Positions 19,793 to 27,769 of a DNA stretch of 64,000 bases are shown here, piece after piece. Both the position numbers and the translations under genes were made by a program. Each line of letters starts with the position of its first letter. Within the stretch, counting starts at the first letter, position 1. The notes beneath the pieces were generated by a model. It did not search any database. It saw nothing but the letters and a program-made list of their open reading frames with translations, and had not been told where the DNA came from. Source of the stretch: Caballeronia sp. Lep1P3 (GTDB taxonomy: Bacteria; Pseudomonadota; Gammaproteobacteria; Burkholderiales; Burkholderiaceae); the NCBI RefSeq assembly GCF_022879595.1, contig NZ_CP084269.1:1-64000 (forward strand), read 5' to 3'.

Positions 19793-20782
19793 TCACGACA
19801 GCGGTGCTCGGTTGTAGAAGTAGATTCCGTGAGGCGACTTGCCAACTTTGATGGTGTTCACAAGCTTCAGTGTGTTCATGTCGATGACGCCGACGTATCT
19901 AGCGAATCTGAACGTAACCCACAGATATCGCCTGTCCTGGCTTAACTCCATATCGTCCGGTCCCGGCAGCAGGCCGGTAATGGTGCCGACGCTCGTCAAG
20001 CTGTCCTGGTCCAGAATACTGATGCTGTTGCCGACCCGGTTGCTCACAAGGACGCGGTGGCCGTCTGCTAGCGAACGAAAGTTATGTGCACCCTTGTCCG
20101 TATGGATGGTCTTGACTATTTTGCGTGCACGCCAGTCGACGACCGCCACATAGTCGGCGCCGGTCATTCCAATGAGCAGGTACTTGTCTCCGGGCGTGAG
20201 CCACAACCCAGCAGGCGCCTTCCCGACGGGCATCTTCCAAAGCACCGTCTGAGTGGCGAGGTCAATGGCGGCGACTTCCCCCGACTCTTGCAAAGTAACG
20301 AAGACCTGTTTGTTGTCGGCCGTGAAAATCATATGGCTCGGCACCTTTGCAAGGGGCACCCTTTTTGCCAACGAGAAGTCTTTCCCGTCGTACCGATAGA
20401 TGTCGACGCGGTCGAGCCGCAATCCGTTCGTGACGAACCATTTCTGGTCGTTGGAGAAGCCGAGCTGATAAGGGTCCTCAATGTTTGGTATCCATCGCTG
20501 GACTTTCCCATTTTGCGGGTCAACCAGAACTAGGTTGTTCGCGACCGAATTGGCGACAATCAACGACTGGTTATCCGGCGTCGCCATCAGGTGATGTGGC
20601 TCCTTGCCGACCGGATACGTATCGACGACCTTTTGACTTGCTTGGTCGATGAGGCTGATGCTGGCATCGGCCGAATTCAGTATGATGACATCATCGGCGC
20701 GTGCAGGCACCTGCGCGAGCAAGAGCACTGTAAAACTGACAAGCGGTATAAGGATAGACTGCCTTACTCGGGTCGTGCTCAT
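19793..20782 (-). CDS. YVTN-type beta-propeller secreted protein
   Basis: A 329-aa protein with a signal peptide ending near ARA and about seven repeated blade units, recognisable from recurring phrases such as VYPVGKEPHHLMATPD and NTIKVGKSPHGIYF. These belong to the YVTN/NHL-like seven-bladed propellers found in the periplasm. Its start overlaps the stop of the HMA chaperone gene (ATGA, 20779-20782), so the two are translationally coupled. Several His-containing loops could bind metal, but this is inference. Propellers of this type in copper operons have no settled function. Confidence 0.85.
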   Translation of the reverse strand: MSTTRVRQSILIPLVSFTVLLLAQVPARADDVIILNSADASISLIDQASQKVVDTYPVGKEPHHLMATPDNQSLIVANSVANNLVLVDPQNGKVQRWIPNIEDPYQLGFSNDQKWFVTNGLRLDRVDIYRYDGKDFSLAKRVPLAKVPSHMIFTADNKQVFVTLQESGEVAAIDLATQTVLWKMPVGKAPAGLWLTPGDKYLLIGMTGADYVAVVDWRARKIVKTIHTDKGAHNFRSLADGHRVLVSNRVGNSISILDQDSLTSVGTITGLLPGPDDMELSQDRRYLWVTFRFARYVGVIDMNTLKLVNTIKVGKSPHGIYFYNRAPLS

Positions 20783-20979
20783 GCCTGAGCCTCAGTCGCA
20801 CTGTAGCCGGCTGACTCAAGAGCGTCTTTTATCATTTGATCCGACACGGTCGATTGCACCTCGACCGTCTTCAAGGCGACGTCGACATTTACCTGCGCGA
20901 CGCTGTCTACCTGCGCGATGGCCCTGCGGACGGTGTGGGCGCATCCGCCACAAGCTATTTCTTTGACATAGAACTTCAT
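20779..20979 (-). CDS. Heavy-metal-associated (HMA) copper chaperone, CopZ-like
   Basis: A 66-aa cytosolic metallochaperone. The ATG at 20979 follows GGAGGCGACG, a good Shine-Dalgarno; the longer frame would need TTG. The metal loop reads ACGGCAHTV, a CxxC inside an HMA ferredoxin-like fold whose remaining strand-helix pattern (VDVALKTVEV, IKDALESAGY) is complete. It probably binds Cu(I) and delivers it to the P-type ATPase or a regulator. It lies 68 bases after the sensor kinase gene and overlaps the propeller gene by four bases. Confidence 0.9.
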   Translation of the reverse strand: MKFYVKEIACGGCAHTVRRAIAQVDSVAQVNVDVALKTVEVQSTVSDQMIKDALESAGYSATEAQA

Positions 20980-21047
20980 CGTCGCCTCCAAGAAGAGGAA
21001 TGTAGTCGTAAGAGGATAGGAGTTTCAACCGTCCCATCGTGGGAATG

Positions 21048-22478
21048 TCAAGTCGGCTGCACTCTTTCAGTCTTTTCTTCGGCTCGAGGAAAGTGAAGCA
21101 AGAATGAAGTACGGCCAGCCGTGCTCTGGACGTCGACGGTGCCGCGGTGCAACTGCATAATCGATTTAACTATCGCGAGTCCCAGTCCAGTGTTTTTGGC
21201 CGACCCGTGCCTCGATGCGTCGGCTCTGTAGAACCGCTCAAATATCTTGGGTAGATGTTCGGGACCGATGTCTTCCCCGGCGTTCACGACCTCAATGGAC
21301 GCGTGCTTCGATGTTTCGGAAGCGCGCAGCTCTATGGTCGAGCCCGGAATTGCATGTTGCAGAGCATTGGAGATGAGATTGCTGACGGCGCGGCGAAAGA
21401 GGTTGGATTCAGCTGCCACTGCGGCGTTGCCTTCGACGTTGATAGAAATGCCCGATTCGTCCGCGAGACCTTGGAAGTAGGATGCTAGCCGCCCGAGTTC
21501 GTTGTTCGCGTCGATTGTCGACGCATTGAGCAAAGGCTGGGCGTTGTCGGTTCGAGCGAGGAACAGCATGTTCTCAATCATGCGTTGCAGGCGTTCGTAT
21601 TCTTCTATGTTCGACTCGATCAGCGCTTCATACTCGTCGATGGTTCTGGTTCGCGAAAGGGTTATCTGGGATGCACTGAGCAAAGTTGCAAGCGGGGTGC
21701 GCATGTCATGCGCGAGGTCCGAGGAGAACTGCGACAGACGAACGAACGCCCGCTCGAGCCGGTCAAGCATTCGATTCACGGAAGTCGCAATCTCCTGCAG
21801 TTCCACTGGTCCGCCCTCGATGTCGAGCCTTTCGCTAAGGTTGTGCGCTTCAATCCGGGAGGCTTGCCGGCCGATGCTTTTGACGGGTACAAGCCCGCGC
21901 CGGGTAATTAGGTAGCCAAGTGCGCCGACGAGCAGCGAGCCAATTGCTACCGCGAGCAAGATATCAAGCCGGTAGCCCTCGAGGAGCGATTGCCTGTCCG
22001 CCGCGCTGCGCGAAAGCAGAATCTGCGCGACCTCGCCCGAGGGAAGCTTCCGTGCTGCCATCACACAGCGCGCCTGACCTACCGAGGCGGACTCGCAACT
22101 ATACGGAAAGCCTGGCGAGTGCCTCTGGCGCAGAAGCGCCTCGTAATCCGCCCTTGTGGTAATTCCATGCTGGGCTAGCAGCTCTCCGCGTTCACTGAGG
22201 ATGGCCAAATAGACGCCGGGGTGCGACAGGAGGACCTCATGAAACACGGACTGGTCGCGGCGCACCGCGCTGAGACTGCCTGCGTCGGTGACCAACCGCC
22301 CGAACTGGGCAAGTTTCCCAGCAATTTCGACATCGTCGCGCCGTTCAAGCTCATGGGCGAGCGACCGATAGAGGTACGCCCCCATCAGCGAAAAGACGAG
22401 GAGTGCGGCTAGTGCAAAGGCACCGGCCAATCGCAGAAGTAGGACGTATGCCGGTTTCGCAGGCGCGGCGTGGCTCAT
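21048..22478 (-). CDS. Heavy-metal sensor histidine kinase (CopS/CusS type)
   Basis: A 476-aa inner-membrane sensor. One membrane helix at about 13-35 and another near 175-195 flank a periplasmic sensing domain of about 140 residues. A HAMP segment follows, then the dimerisation box SDLAHDMRTPL with the phosphorylated His at 257, then N, G1 and G2 boxes (SNLISNALQHA, GLGLAIV). It overlaps the response-regulator gene by four bases (22475-22478). Arrangement and sequence match copper/silver sensors. The periplasmic ligand residues cannot be assigned by eye. Confidence 0.92.
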   Translation of the reverse strand: MSHAAPAKPAYVLLLRLAGAFALAALLVFSLMGAYLYRSLAHELERRDDVEIAGKLAQFGRLVTDAGSLSAVRRDQSVFHEVLLSHPGVYLAILSERGELLAQHGITTRADYEALLRQRHSPGFPYSCESASVGQARCVMAARKLPSGEVAQILLSRSAADRQSLLEGYRLDILLAVAIGSLLVGALGYLITRRGLVPVKSIGRQASRIEAHNLSERLDIEGGPVELQEIATSVNRMLDRLERAFVRLSQFSSDLAHDMRTPLATLLSASQITLSRTRTIDEYEALIESNIEEYERLQRMIENMLFLARTDNAQPLLNASTIDANNELGRLASYFQGLADESGISINVEGNAAVAAESNLFRRAVSNLISNALQHAIPGSTIELRASETSKHASIEVVNAGEDIGPEHLPKIFERFYRADASRHGSAKNTGLGLAIVKSIMQLHRGTVDVQSTAGRTSFLLHFPRAEEKTERVQPT

Positions 22479-23146
22479 GAACGGTCCTCGAGTACGTAAC
22501 CCATGCCTCTGACCGTGTGCAGCAGCTTGTTGCTATACGAGTTATCAATTTTGGCGCGCAAGCGCTTCACTGCTGCATCGACAACATTGGTATCACTGTC
22601 GAAGTTCATATCCCAGATTTGGGAGGTGATGAACTGTCGTGTCAGGACTTCGCCCTGGCGCTCGGCGAGTAGCTGGAGCAACGCGAATTCCTGCGCAGTC
22701 AATTCCAGTCGGGCGTCCCCGCGGCGCACGCGGCGCTTGATCAGGTCAACCTCAAGGTCAGCGACTCGGAGGACGTCTTTCACTGCGCGAGGTGCTCGGC
22801 GCAACAGCGACCGTATCCGAGCCAGCAGCTCGGCGTACGCGAACGGCTTGGCTAGATAGTCGTCGGCGCCCGCTTCCAGTCCTTCGACTTTGTCATCGAC
22901 CGTGTCGCGGGCCGTCAGCAACAACACAGGCGTTTCTTTCTGCTTGCGCAGCTCCTTCAGTACCTTCAGGCCATCGATTCCGGGCAGCATGATGTCCAAG
23001 ACAACCAGGTCGAAGTCCTCGTTGAGCGCAAGGAAGAGACCGTCTTCTCCGTTGTCGGCAATGTAGACGGTATAGCTGGCCTCCGTGAGCCCCTTTCGAA
23101 GATAGGAGGTCATTTTTGGCTCGTCTTCGATTAGCAGAATGCGCAT
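22475..23146 (-). CDS. OmpR-family copper response regulator (CopR/CusR type)
   Basis: A 223-aa response regulator. The receiver has the acidic pair E8 D9, phosphoacceptor D51 (VLDIMLPGIDG), T78 and K100 (LAKPF). The C-terminal winged-helix domain ends with the usual GMGYVLEDR. It is the first gene of the minus-strand operon, is coupled to the sensor kinase, and diverges from the copper-resistance operon at 23348. The intergenic region contains an inverted pair of identical 13-mers that are the best candidate binding sites. Confidence 0.93.
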   Translation of the reverse strand: MRILLIEDEPKMTSYLRKGLTEASYTVYIADNGEDGLFLALNEDFDLVVLDIMLPGIDGLKVLKELRKQKETPVLLLTARDTVDDKVEGLEAGADDYLAKPFAYAELLARIRSLLRRAPRAVKDVLRVADLEVDLIKRRVRRGDARLELTAQEFALLQLLAERQGEVLTRQFITSQIWDMNFDSDTNVVDAAVKRLRAKIDNSYSNKLLHTVRGMGYVLEDRS

Positions 23147-23222
23147 GAGTTACGGTGAGTTGAAGATTGCAACCGCATTAGACCTAGTCTTGCAGACTAA
23201 CGGGTCGTTCGTGCACGGCGGA

Positions 23223-23283
23223 TGACGGCAAGATGAAAAAAATTTCATGAAATAACTGTCATCTACCGCGCATCTTGCCGTCA
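23223..23283. promoter_or_regulatory. Candidate response-regulator boxes in a divergent promoter
   Basis: The 13-mer CATCTTGCCGTCA occurs at 23271-23283 and, exactly inverted, at 23223-23235. Between them lies GATGA-N7-TTCAT (23232-23248) and a second GTCATC (23258-23263). The region separates the regulator operon from the oxidase/CopCD operon, where an autoregulated CopR-type activator would bind. Matching motifs occur elsewhere in the window (33726, 34136). The assignment to this regulator is inference. Confidence 0.6.
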
Positions 23284-23347
23284 GGCGACAGACCGTAAGC
23301 TCACTGCCGTTCCATTCCGAGCCACTGCGACTTACAATTCCAATCGC

Positions 23348-23764
23348 ATGCTAGATTCCAGAGCCGTGTCCTGCTGGCGCAAACTTATCCTCGTTGTAGT
23401 CTTGGCACTGAGCCTTCCGGTTCAGTCGTTCGCGGCTGCGTCGATGATTTGCGGCCTCGGCCTTGGTCATCGCGGTGACGGGTCCGGTCATGCGCACCGA
23501 CATCTGCATGATTTGGCCAGCATGTCGGACCATGACAAGGCTCACGGACCGGAAGCCAGCGGCCAATCAACTGGCTCACAGACGCATCACCACGCGTGTT
23601 CAAGCTGCACGTCTTGTTGTCTCGGCGCAGCTGTTGTCGGGGTCTCCGCTCCGTCGGCGGTCGCCGAGATTGCCCACTCCATCGTTCTCACATCAATGCC
23701 GCTTCCGGTCGTTTCATTCCTGACTGGCGGTATTGAGCGACCGCCCAGGCCGCGTCTCGTCTAG
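23348..23764 (+). CDS. Small secreted His/Cys-rich protein with RPP tail
   Basis: A 138-aa protein with a signal peptide ending near SFAAAS. A His-rich central stretch (HRGDGSGHAHRHLHD, then HHHACSSCTSCC) has a dense Cys cluster around residue 85-95, a likely copper site. The C-terminus ends FLTGGIERPPRP.... It opens the plus-strand copper operon 65 bases after the candidate regulator box. Proteins with this ending are common leaders of copper/RND operons but remain uncharacterised as far as I know. Confidence 0.72.
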   Translation: MLDSRAVSCWRKLILVVVLALSLPVQSFAAASMICGLGLGHRGDGSGHAHRHLHDLASMSDHDKAHGPEASGQSTGSQTHHHACSSCTSCCLGAAVVGVSAPSAVAEIAHSIVLTSMPLPVVSFLTGGIERPPRPRLV

Positions 23765-23847
23765 TCCGAAATTTGCAGCATCCAGCTGCGGCAAGCACTT
23801 GTCCAGGTCGACCACCGACCTCGGACGCTTCACGACGAGAATAATCT

Positions 23848-24141
23848 ATGCGAAACCTCCTTGCGGCGCTCGTAGGCGCGTGCGCAGCGCTGCCGCTGCT
23901 CGCTCAGGCAGCCATGGCGACAATCCCTGACCCGGCCGATGCGAGTGCGTCGGTACCGGCCATCGAACTACCGTCGGCGTTCGATAAGTACGCGACCTTT
24001 AAGGACGGCGCGAACCCAAGCTGGCAGCAACTGAACCGTGACGTTGCTCCAAAGCGCAAAGGCGCGATGCAGCACTCCGCACCTACAACAGGGGCTCCTG
24101 CTGAGGCAAATGCATACCAGCACGGGAGCGCGACCAAATGA
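23848..24141 (+). CDS. Small secreted protein of unknown function
   Basis: A 97-aa protein with an N-terminal signal peptide (to about residue 22, AQAAMA) and a mature part rich in Ala, Pro and Asp with no Cys and one Trp. The stop overlaps the start of the channel gene at 24138 (ATGA), so it is coupled to the efflux genes. I do not recognise a family. Presence between a metal-binding leader and a channel suggests a periplasmic accessory role. Confidence 0.6.
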   Translation: MRNLLAALVGACAALPLLAQAAMATIPDPADASASVPAIELPSAFDKYATFKDGANPSWQQLNRDVAPKRKGAMQHSAPTTGAPAEANAYQHGSATK

Positions 24142-25637
24142 CGCGACACCTCGCACATACCCGCCTCACGTGTATTGCAGTCGCCGCGGTGTTCCTCGCC
24201 GGGTGCACCACTTTTTCGAAAGACGGCGGATTCAGTAGCGTGTCGTCGGTTGCGTCGGAGCGCCTGGGAAAAGACGCTGTCTACATCAAGACCGACGAGG
24301 ACCGAGCCGCCGCCTACAAGCGTACGCAAGAGCTTCTGGCTAAACCGCTCGAAATTGACGGCGCCGTCCAGATTGCGCTGCTCAACAATCGTGGGCTCCA
24401 AGCAGCATATGGCGATCTCGGTGTCTCGGAAGCAGACCTGGTCCAGGCAGGCCGTCTGCCCAATCCGAGCTTTACGTTCAGCCGGACACATTGGAGCGAT
24501 GGCATTGGCATCAGCCGAACGTTCTCAATGGCGGTTCTCGGCGTGCTGACTCTCCCAGTCGCTTCGCGTATCGAAAGCCGTCGGTTCGGGCAGACGAAGC
24601 TCGAGACTGCCAACGCCATGCTGAGCGTAGCGGCCGACGCGCGAAAGGCATACGTGAACGCAGTGGCCGCTGAACAGGCTGCGATGTATGCGGAGCAAGT
24701 GAAGGACTCCGCTGAGGCAGGGGCCGAACTGGCATCGCGCATGCGCCAGGCGGGTAACTTCAGCAAGCTCGATTACGCGCGAGAGCAAGCCTTCTATGCG
24801 GAGTCCGCTGCACAGCTGGCCAAGGCGCGGCAGGAGAAGGTTTCCGCGCGAGAAAAACTTACCCGGGCGATGGGCCTTTGGGGTTCGGGCGCGCAATATC
24901 AGCTTCCTGACCGCCTGCCCGAGCTGCCGAAAGACAGGCCCCAGTTAAGTCAACTCGAGACGTTCGCGATGGAGAACCGCCTAGACATCCAGGCGGGGAA
25001 ATTGCAAGTTGCAGGACTCGCAACGTCGCTGGGCCTTGGCAAAGCAACCCGGTTCGTCAACGCGTTGGAGGTCGGCTATCAAAACAACTTTGAAACCGAC
25101 AAGGGAAAAGAGCGCGGATACGAAATAAGCGTCGAAATTCCCATCTTCGACTGGGGCAGCGCGAAGGTGGCGCGTGCCGAGGCAATTTATATGCAATCGG
25201 TGAACCGGTTCGCACAGACCGCGATTGATGCCCGGTCAGAGGTGCGTGAATCGTACTCCGCCTACGTGACGAGCTACGACGTTGCCAAGCATTACCGCGA
25301 TGAAGTTGTCCCTGTGCGCAAGACTATCTCGGACGAGATGCTGCTGCGCTACAACGGCATGCTCGCAAGCGTATTTGAACTGCTCGCCGACTCCCGCGAC
25401 CAAGTCAGCGCTGTAAACGGATACATCGACTCGCTCAAAGACTATTGGCTTGCCGAGACTGAACTGCAGCAGTCGCTTGGCGGACGGCTCCCGCCGGCAC
25501 CGAACGCGCAAATGCAAACTCCGGCTCCGAACAATGCGCCGCCGACTTCGGCGAACGCAGCCTCAGCCGGGCTAGACCAAGCGTCGCCGTCGCCGGAAAC
25601 CCAATCGGTGCCGCAAACAAATTCTGAAGGTAAATGA
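24138..25637 (+). CDS. TolC-family outer-membrane lipoprotein channel
   Basis: A 499-aa outer-membrane efflux protein. The N-terminus has a lipobox (VFLAGC), giving an acylated Cys near residue 19. Two halves of long coiled helices follow (for example VKDSAEAGAELASRM and the FDWGSAKVARAEA region). The C-terminal 60 residues form a Pro/Ala/Gln linker-like tail. Unlike cusC it is not followed by pump genes: a multicopper oxidase overlaps its stop (ATGA at 25634). This CopB-replacing arrangement of channel plus oxidase is known in Burkholderiales copper loci. Confidence 0.9.
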   Translation: MTRHLAHTRLTCIAVAAVFLAGCTTFSKDGGFSSVSSVASERLGKDAVYIKTDEDRAAAYKRTQELLAKPLEIDGAVQIALLNNRGLQAAYGDLGVSEADLVQAGRLPNPSFTFSRTHWSDGIGISRTFSMAVLGVLTLPVASRIESRRFGQTKLETANAMLSVAADARKAYVNAVAAEQAAMYAEQVKDSAEAGAELASRMRQAGNFSKLDYAREQAFYAESAAQLAKARQEKVSAREKLTRAMGLWGSGAQYQLPDRLPELPKDRPQLSQLETFAMENRLDIQAGKLQVAGLATSLGLGKATRFVNALEVGYQNNFETDKGKERGYEISVEIPIFDWGSAKVARAEAIYMQSVNRFAQTAIDARSEVRESYSAYVTSYDVAKHYRDEVVPVRKTISDEMLLRYNGMLASVFELLADSRDQVSAVNGYIDSLKDYWLAETELQQSLGGRLPPAPNAQMQTPAPNNAPPTSANAASAGLDQASPSPETQSVPQTNSEGK

Positions 25638-26935
25638 AGATGGTTTCCCGTCGAACTTTTCTCAGCGGCTCGGGCGCCGCCCTGCTGGGCGCTGCCCTTG
25701 TCAGCAAGGCCGGAGCCGCATCGCTGCCCGAAGCTCCAACGATGAGCAATGCGGTCACGCAGCCTCCTCTCGTACCACCCAATGGTCGACCATATACGCC
25801 AGTTGCCACGCTGAACGGCTGGACGTTGCCGTGGCGTATGAAGAACGGATGGAAAGAGTTTCATCTCATTGCCGAGCCGGTGGTGCGCGAGATGGCGCCT
25901 GGCATGAACTCCAACCTTTGGGGTTACAACGGCCAAACACCGGGTCCAACCATCGAAGCGGTCGAGGGTGACAAGGTACGCATCTTCGTGACCAACAAGT
26001 TGCCCGAGCATACGACCGTTCACTGGCACGGCATGCTGCTGCCTTCCGGAATGGATGGCGTGGGCGGACTCACCCAGCCTCATATTCCGCCGGGCAAGAC
26101 GTTTGTCTATGAGTTCCAGCTCGAAAGGCACGGCACTTTCATGTACCACCCGCATGCCGACGAGATGGTCCAGATGGCCATGGGCATGATGGGCACGTTC
26201 ATCGTGCACCCGAAGGACCGCGGCGTCATGCCTGTTGACCGCGACTTCGTCTTCCTGCTGGCCGCATATGACATTGACCCCGGCAGCTTCACGCCGCGCG
26301 TCAACGAGATGACGGACTTCAATATGTGGACGTTCAACTCCAGAGTGTTTCCTGGAATCGACCCTATGCCAGTTCGTGCGGGTGACAGAGTGCGTATCCG
26401 CTTCGGCAATCTGACAATGACGAACCACCCTATTCACCTACATGGCTATAGCTTCGAGGTCGCCGGCACAGATGGCGGCTGGATTCCCCCGGCCGCCCGC
26501 TGGCCCGAGGTCACTGCTGACGTCGCTGTTGGGCAGATGCGCGCCATTGAGTTCACGGCGAACCGTCCAGGAGATTGGGCATTTCATTGCCACAAGTCTC
26601 ATCACACGATGAATGCTATGGGGCACCAGGTGCCAAACATGATTGGCGTGCCTCAGAAAGACCTCGCCAAGCGCATCAACAAGCTCGTGCCCGACTACAT
26701 GGCCATGGGAAGTACCGGCGGCGCAATGAGCGAAATGGAAATGCCCCTCCCCGACAACACGCTGCCGATGATGGCGGGCAGTGGTCCCTTCGGGTCACTG
26801 GAGATGGGCGGGATGTTCACTGTAGTCAAGGTGCGGCAAGGCCTTGGCCGAAGTGACTACCGCGATCCTGGCTGGTTCAAACACCCGAAGGGAACCGTCG
26901 CATACGAATACACCGGTGACCTGCCGGAAGGTTGA
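25634..26935 (+). CDS. Multicopper oxidase, two-domain-like, Tat-exported
   Basis: A 433-aa periplasmic oxidase, shorter than CueO or CopA. A Tat signal (SRRTFLSGSG) lies at residues 5-14. Copper motifs in order are VHWHGM (near 132), YHPHADEM (near 172), HPIHLHGYSFE (near 266) and FHCHKSHHTMNAMGH (near 318). Met-rich text follows (MAMGSTGGAMSEMEM), probably Cu(I)-binding. Start and stop are tightly coupled to the channel gene upstream. It probably oxidises Cu(I); the unusual HCHKSHH motif differs from the HCHxxxH of standard enzymes only in sequence around the ligands. Confidence 0.9.
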   Translation: MKMVSRRTFLSGSGAALLGAALVSKAGAASLPEAPTMSNAVTQPPLVPPNGRPYTPVATLNGWTLPWRMKNGWKEFHLIAEPVVREMAPGMNSNLWGYNGQTPGPTIEAVEGDKVRIFVTNKLPEHTTVHWHGMLLPSGMDGVGGLTQPHIPPGKTFVYEFQLERHGTFMYHPHADEMVQMAMGMMGTFIVHPKDRGVMPVDRDFVFLLAAYDIDPGSFTPRVNEMTDFNMWTFNSRVFPGIDPMPVRAGDRVRIRFGNLTMTNHPIHLHGYSFEVAGTDGGWIPPAARWPEVTADVAVGQMRAIEFTANRPGDWAFHCHKSHHTMNAMGHQVPNMIGVPQKDLAKRINKLVPDYMAMGSTGGAMSEMEMPLPDNTLPMMAGSGPFGSLEMGGMFTVVKVRQGLGRSDYRDPGWFKHPKGTVAYEYTGDLPEG

Positions 26936-26995
26936 TCCCAAGACGGCCGCACACGCGCACGGCCGAATGTTCATTTAACTGATGGAGAGAAAGTG

Positions 26996-27343
26996 ATGAA
27001 AAACGCAATTGCTTCGTTTGTCTTTGGTTGTGCAGCAGCGCTGTCGGCAACCGCCTACGCGGCGGGCGACATGAGCAACATGAACATGGCGAGCGGCGCC
27101 CAACAAAGCGCCGACGCGAAAAGCAGCATGTCGCATGGCGAAGTGAAGAAGGTCGATACCGCCACCGGCAAGCTCACTATCAAACATGGCCCGCTCGAAA
27201 ACCTCGGCATGGAAGGTATGACAATGGCCTTCAAGGTGAAGGACCCTGCGATGCTTTCGCAAGTCAAAGTGGGCGACAAGATTGATTTCGTGGCGGAAGA
27301 AGTGAACGGTGCCCTTACGGTCACGAAGTTGCAAAAGCAGTAA
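26996..27343 (+). CDS. CusF-type periplasmic copper-binding protein (Trp replaced by Met)
   Basis: A 115-aa secreted protein with a signal peptide ending AYA and a Met/Asp/Asn-rich linker. The CusF domain carries IKHG followed by LGMEGMTM. The His and paired Met ligands are present, while the Trp of E. coli CusF is Met here. The ATG at 26996 follows GGAGAGAAA; a GTG one codon earlier is also possible. It stands between an oxidase and copC without a pump, so it may shuttle copper to the oxidase or CopC. Confidence 0.9.
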   Translation: MKNAIASFVFGCAAALSATAYAAGDMSNMNMASGAQQSADAKSSMSHGEVKKVDTATGKLTIKHGPLENLGMEGMTMAFKVKDPAMLSQVKVGDKIDFVAEEVNGALTVTKLQKQ

Positions 27344-27394
27344 AGCCCTAACGAAGGACAAAACAATCATCCAAATTTGCTCAGGAATGTAAGC

Positions 27395-27769
27395 ATGAGA
27401 AACTCGATTCGCAAGGGCATCGCCCCTCTATTGGCGACAGTTGCACTAGGCCTCTTACCCGTTGCTGCTTCGGCGCATGGCAAGCTCGAAAGCGCGACGC
27501 CGGCAGCGGGCAGCACGGTCGAAGGCTCGCCCGACGCATTGCGGTTAACCTTCAACGAGAACATCGAGTCCTCGTTCAGCACCATCAAGGTATTGAATGC
27601 GGCTGGTGCACCTGCGACGAAAGAGAAAGCCACGGTCGATTCTACGAACCCGCGAATTCTTAAGGTTTCACTGCCGAAACTTGAATCGGGCTCTTACACC
27701 GTCCAGTGGGGCGTGATGACGAGTGACTCGCACAAGACCAAGGGTACCTACACTTTCACGGTGAAGTGA
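27395..27769 (+). CDS. copC: Copper resistance protein CopC
   Basis: A 124-aa periplasmic copper carrier. The signal peptide ends AASA, leaving the mature N-terminus HGKLESATPAAGS, where the first His can bind Cu(II). The Greek-key CopC fold is visible in LRLTFNENIE and in the C-terminal SDSHKTKGTYTFTV, which has the conserved Asp-Ser-His. The Met-rich Cu(I) loop of Pseudomonas CopC is absent, so it is probably a Cu(II)-only form. Its stop overlaps the copD start (ATGA). Confidence 0.93.
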   Translation: MRNSIRKGIAPLLATVALGLLPVAASAHGKLESATPAAGSTVEGSPDALRLTFNENIESSFSTIKVLNAAGAPATKEKATVDSTNPRILKVSLPKLESGSYTVQWGVMTSDSHKTKGTYTFTVK

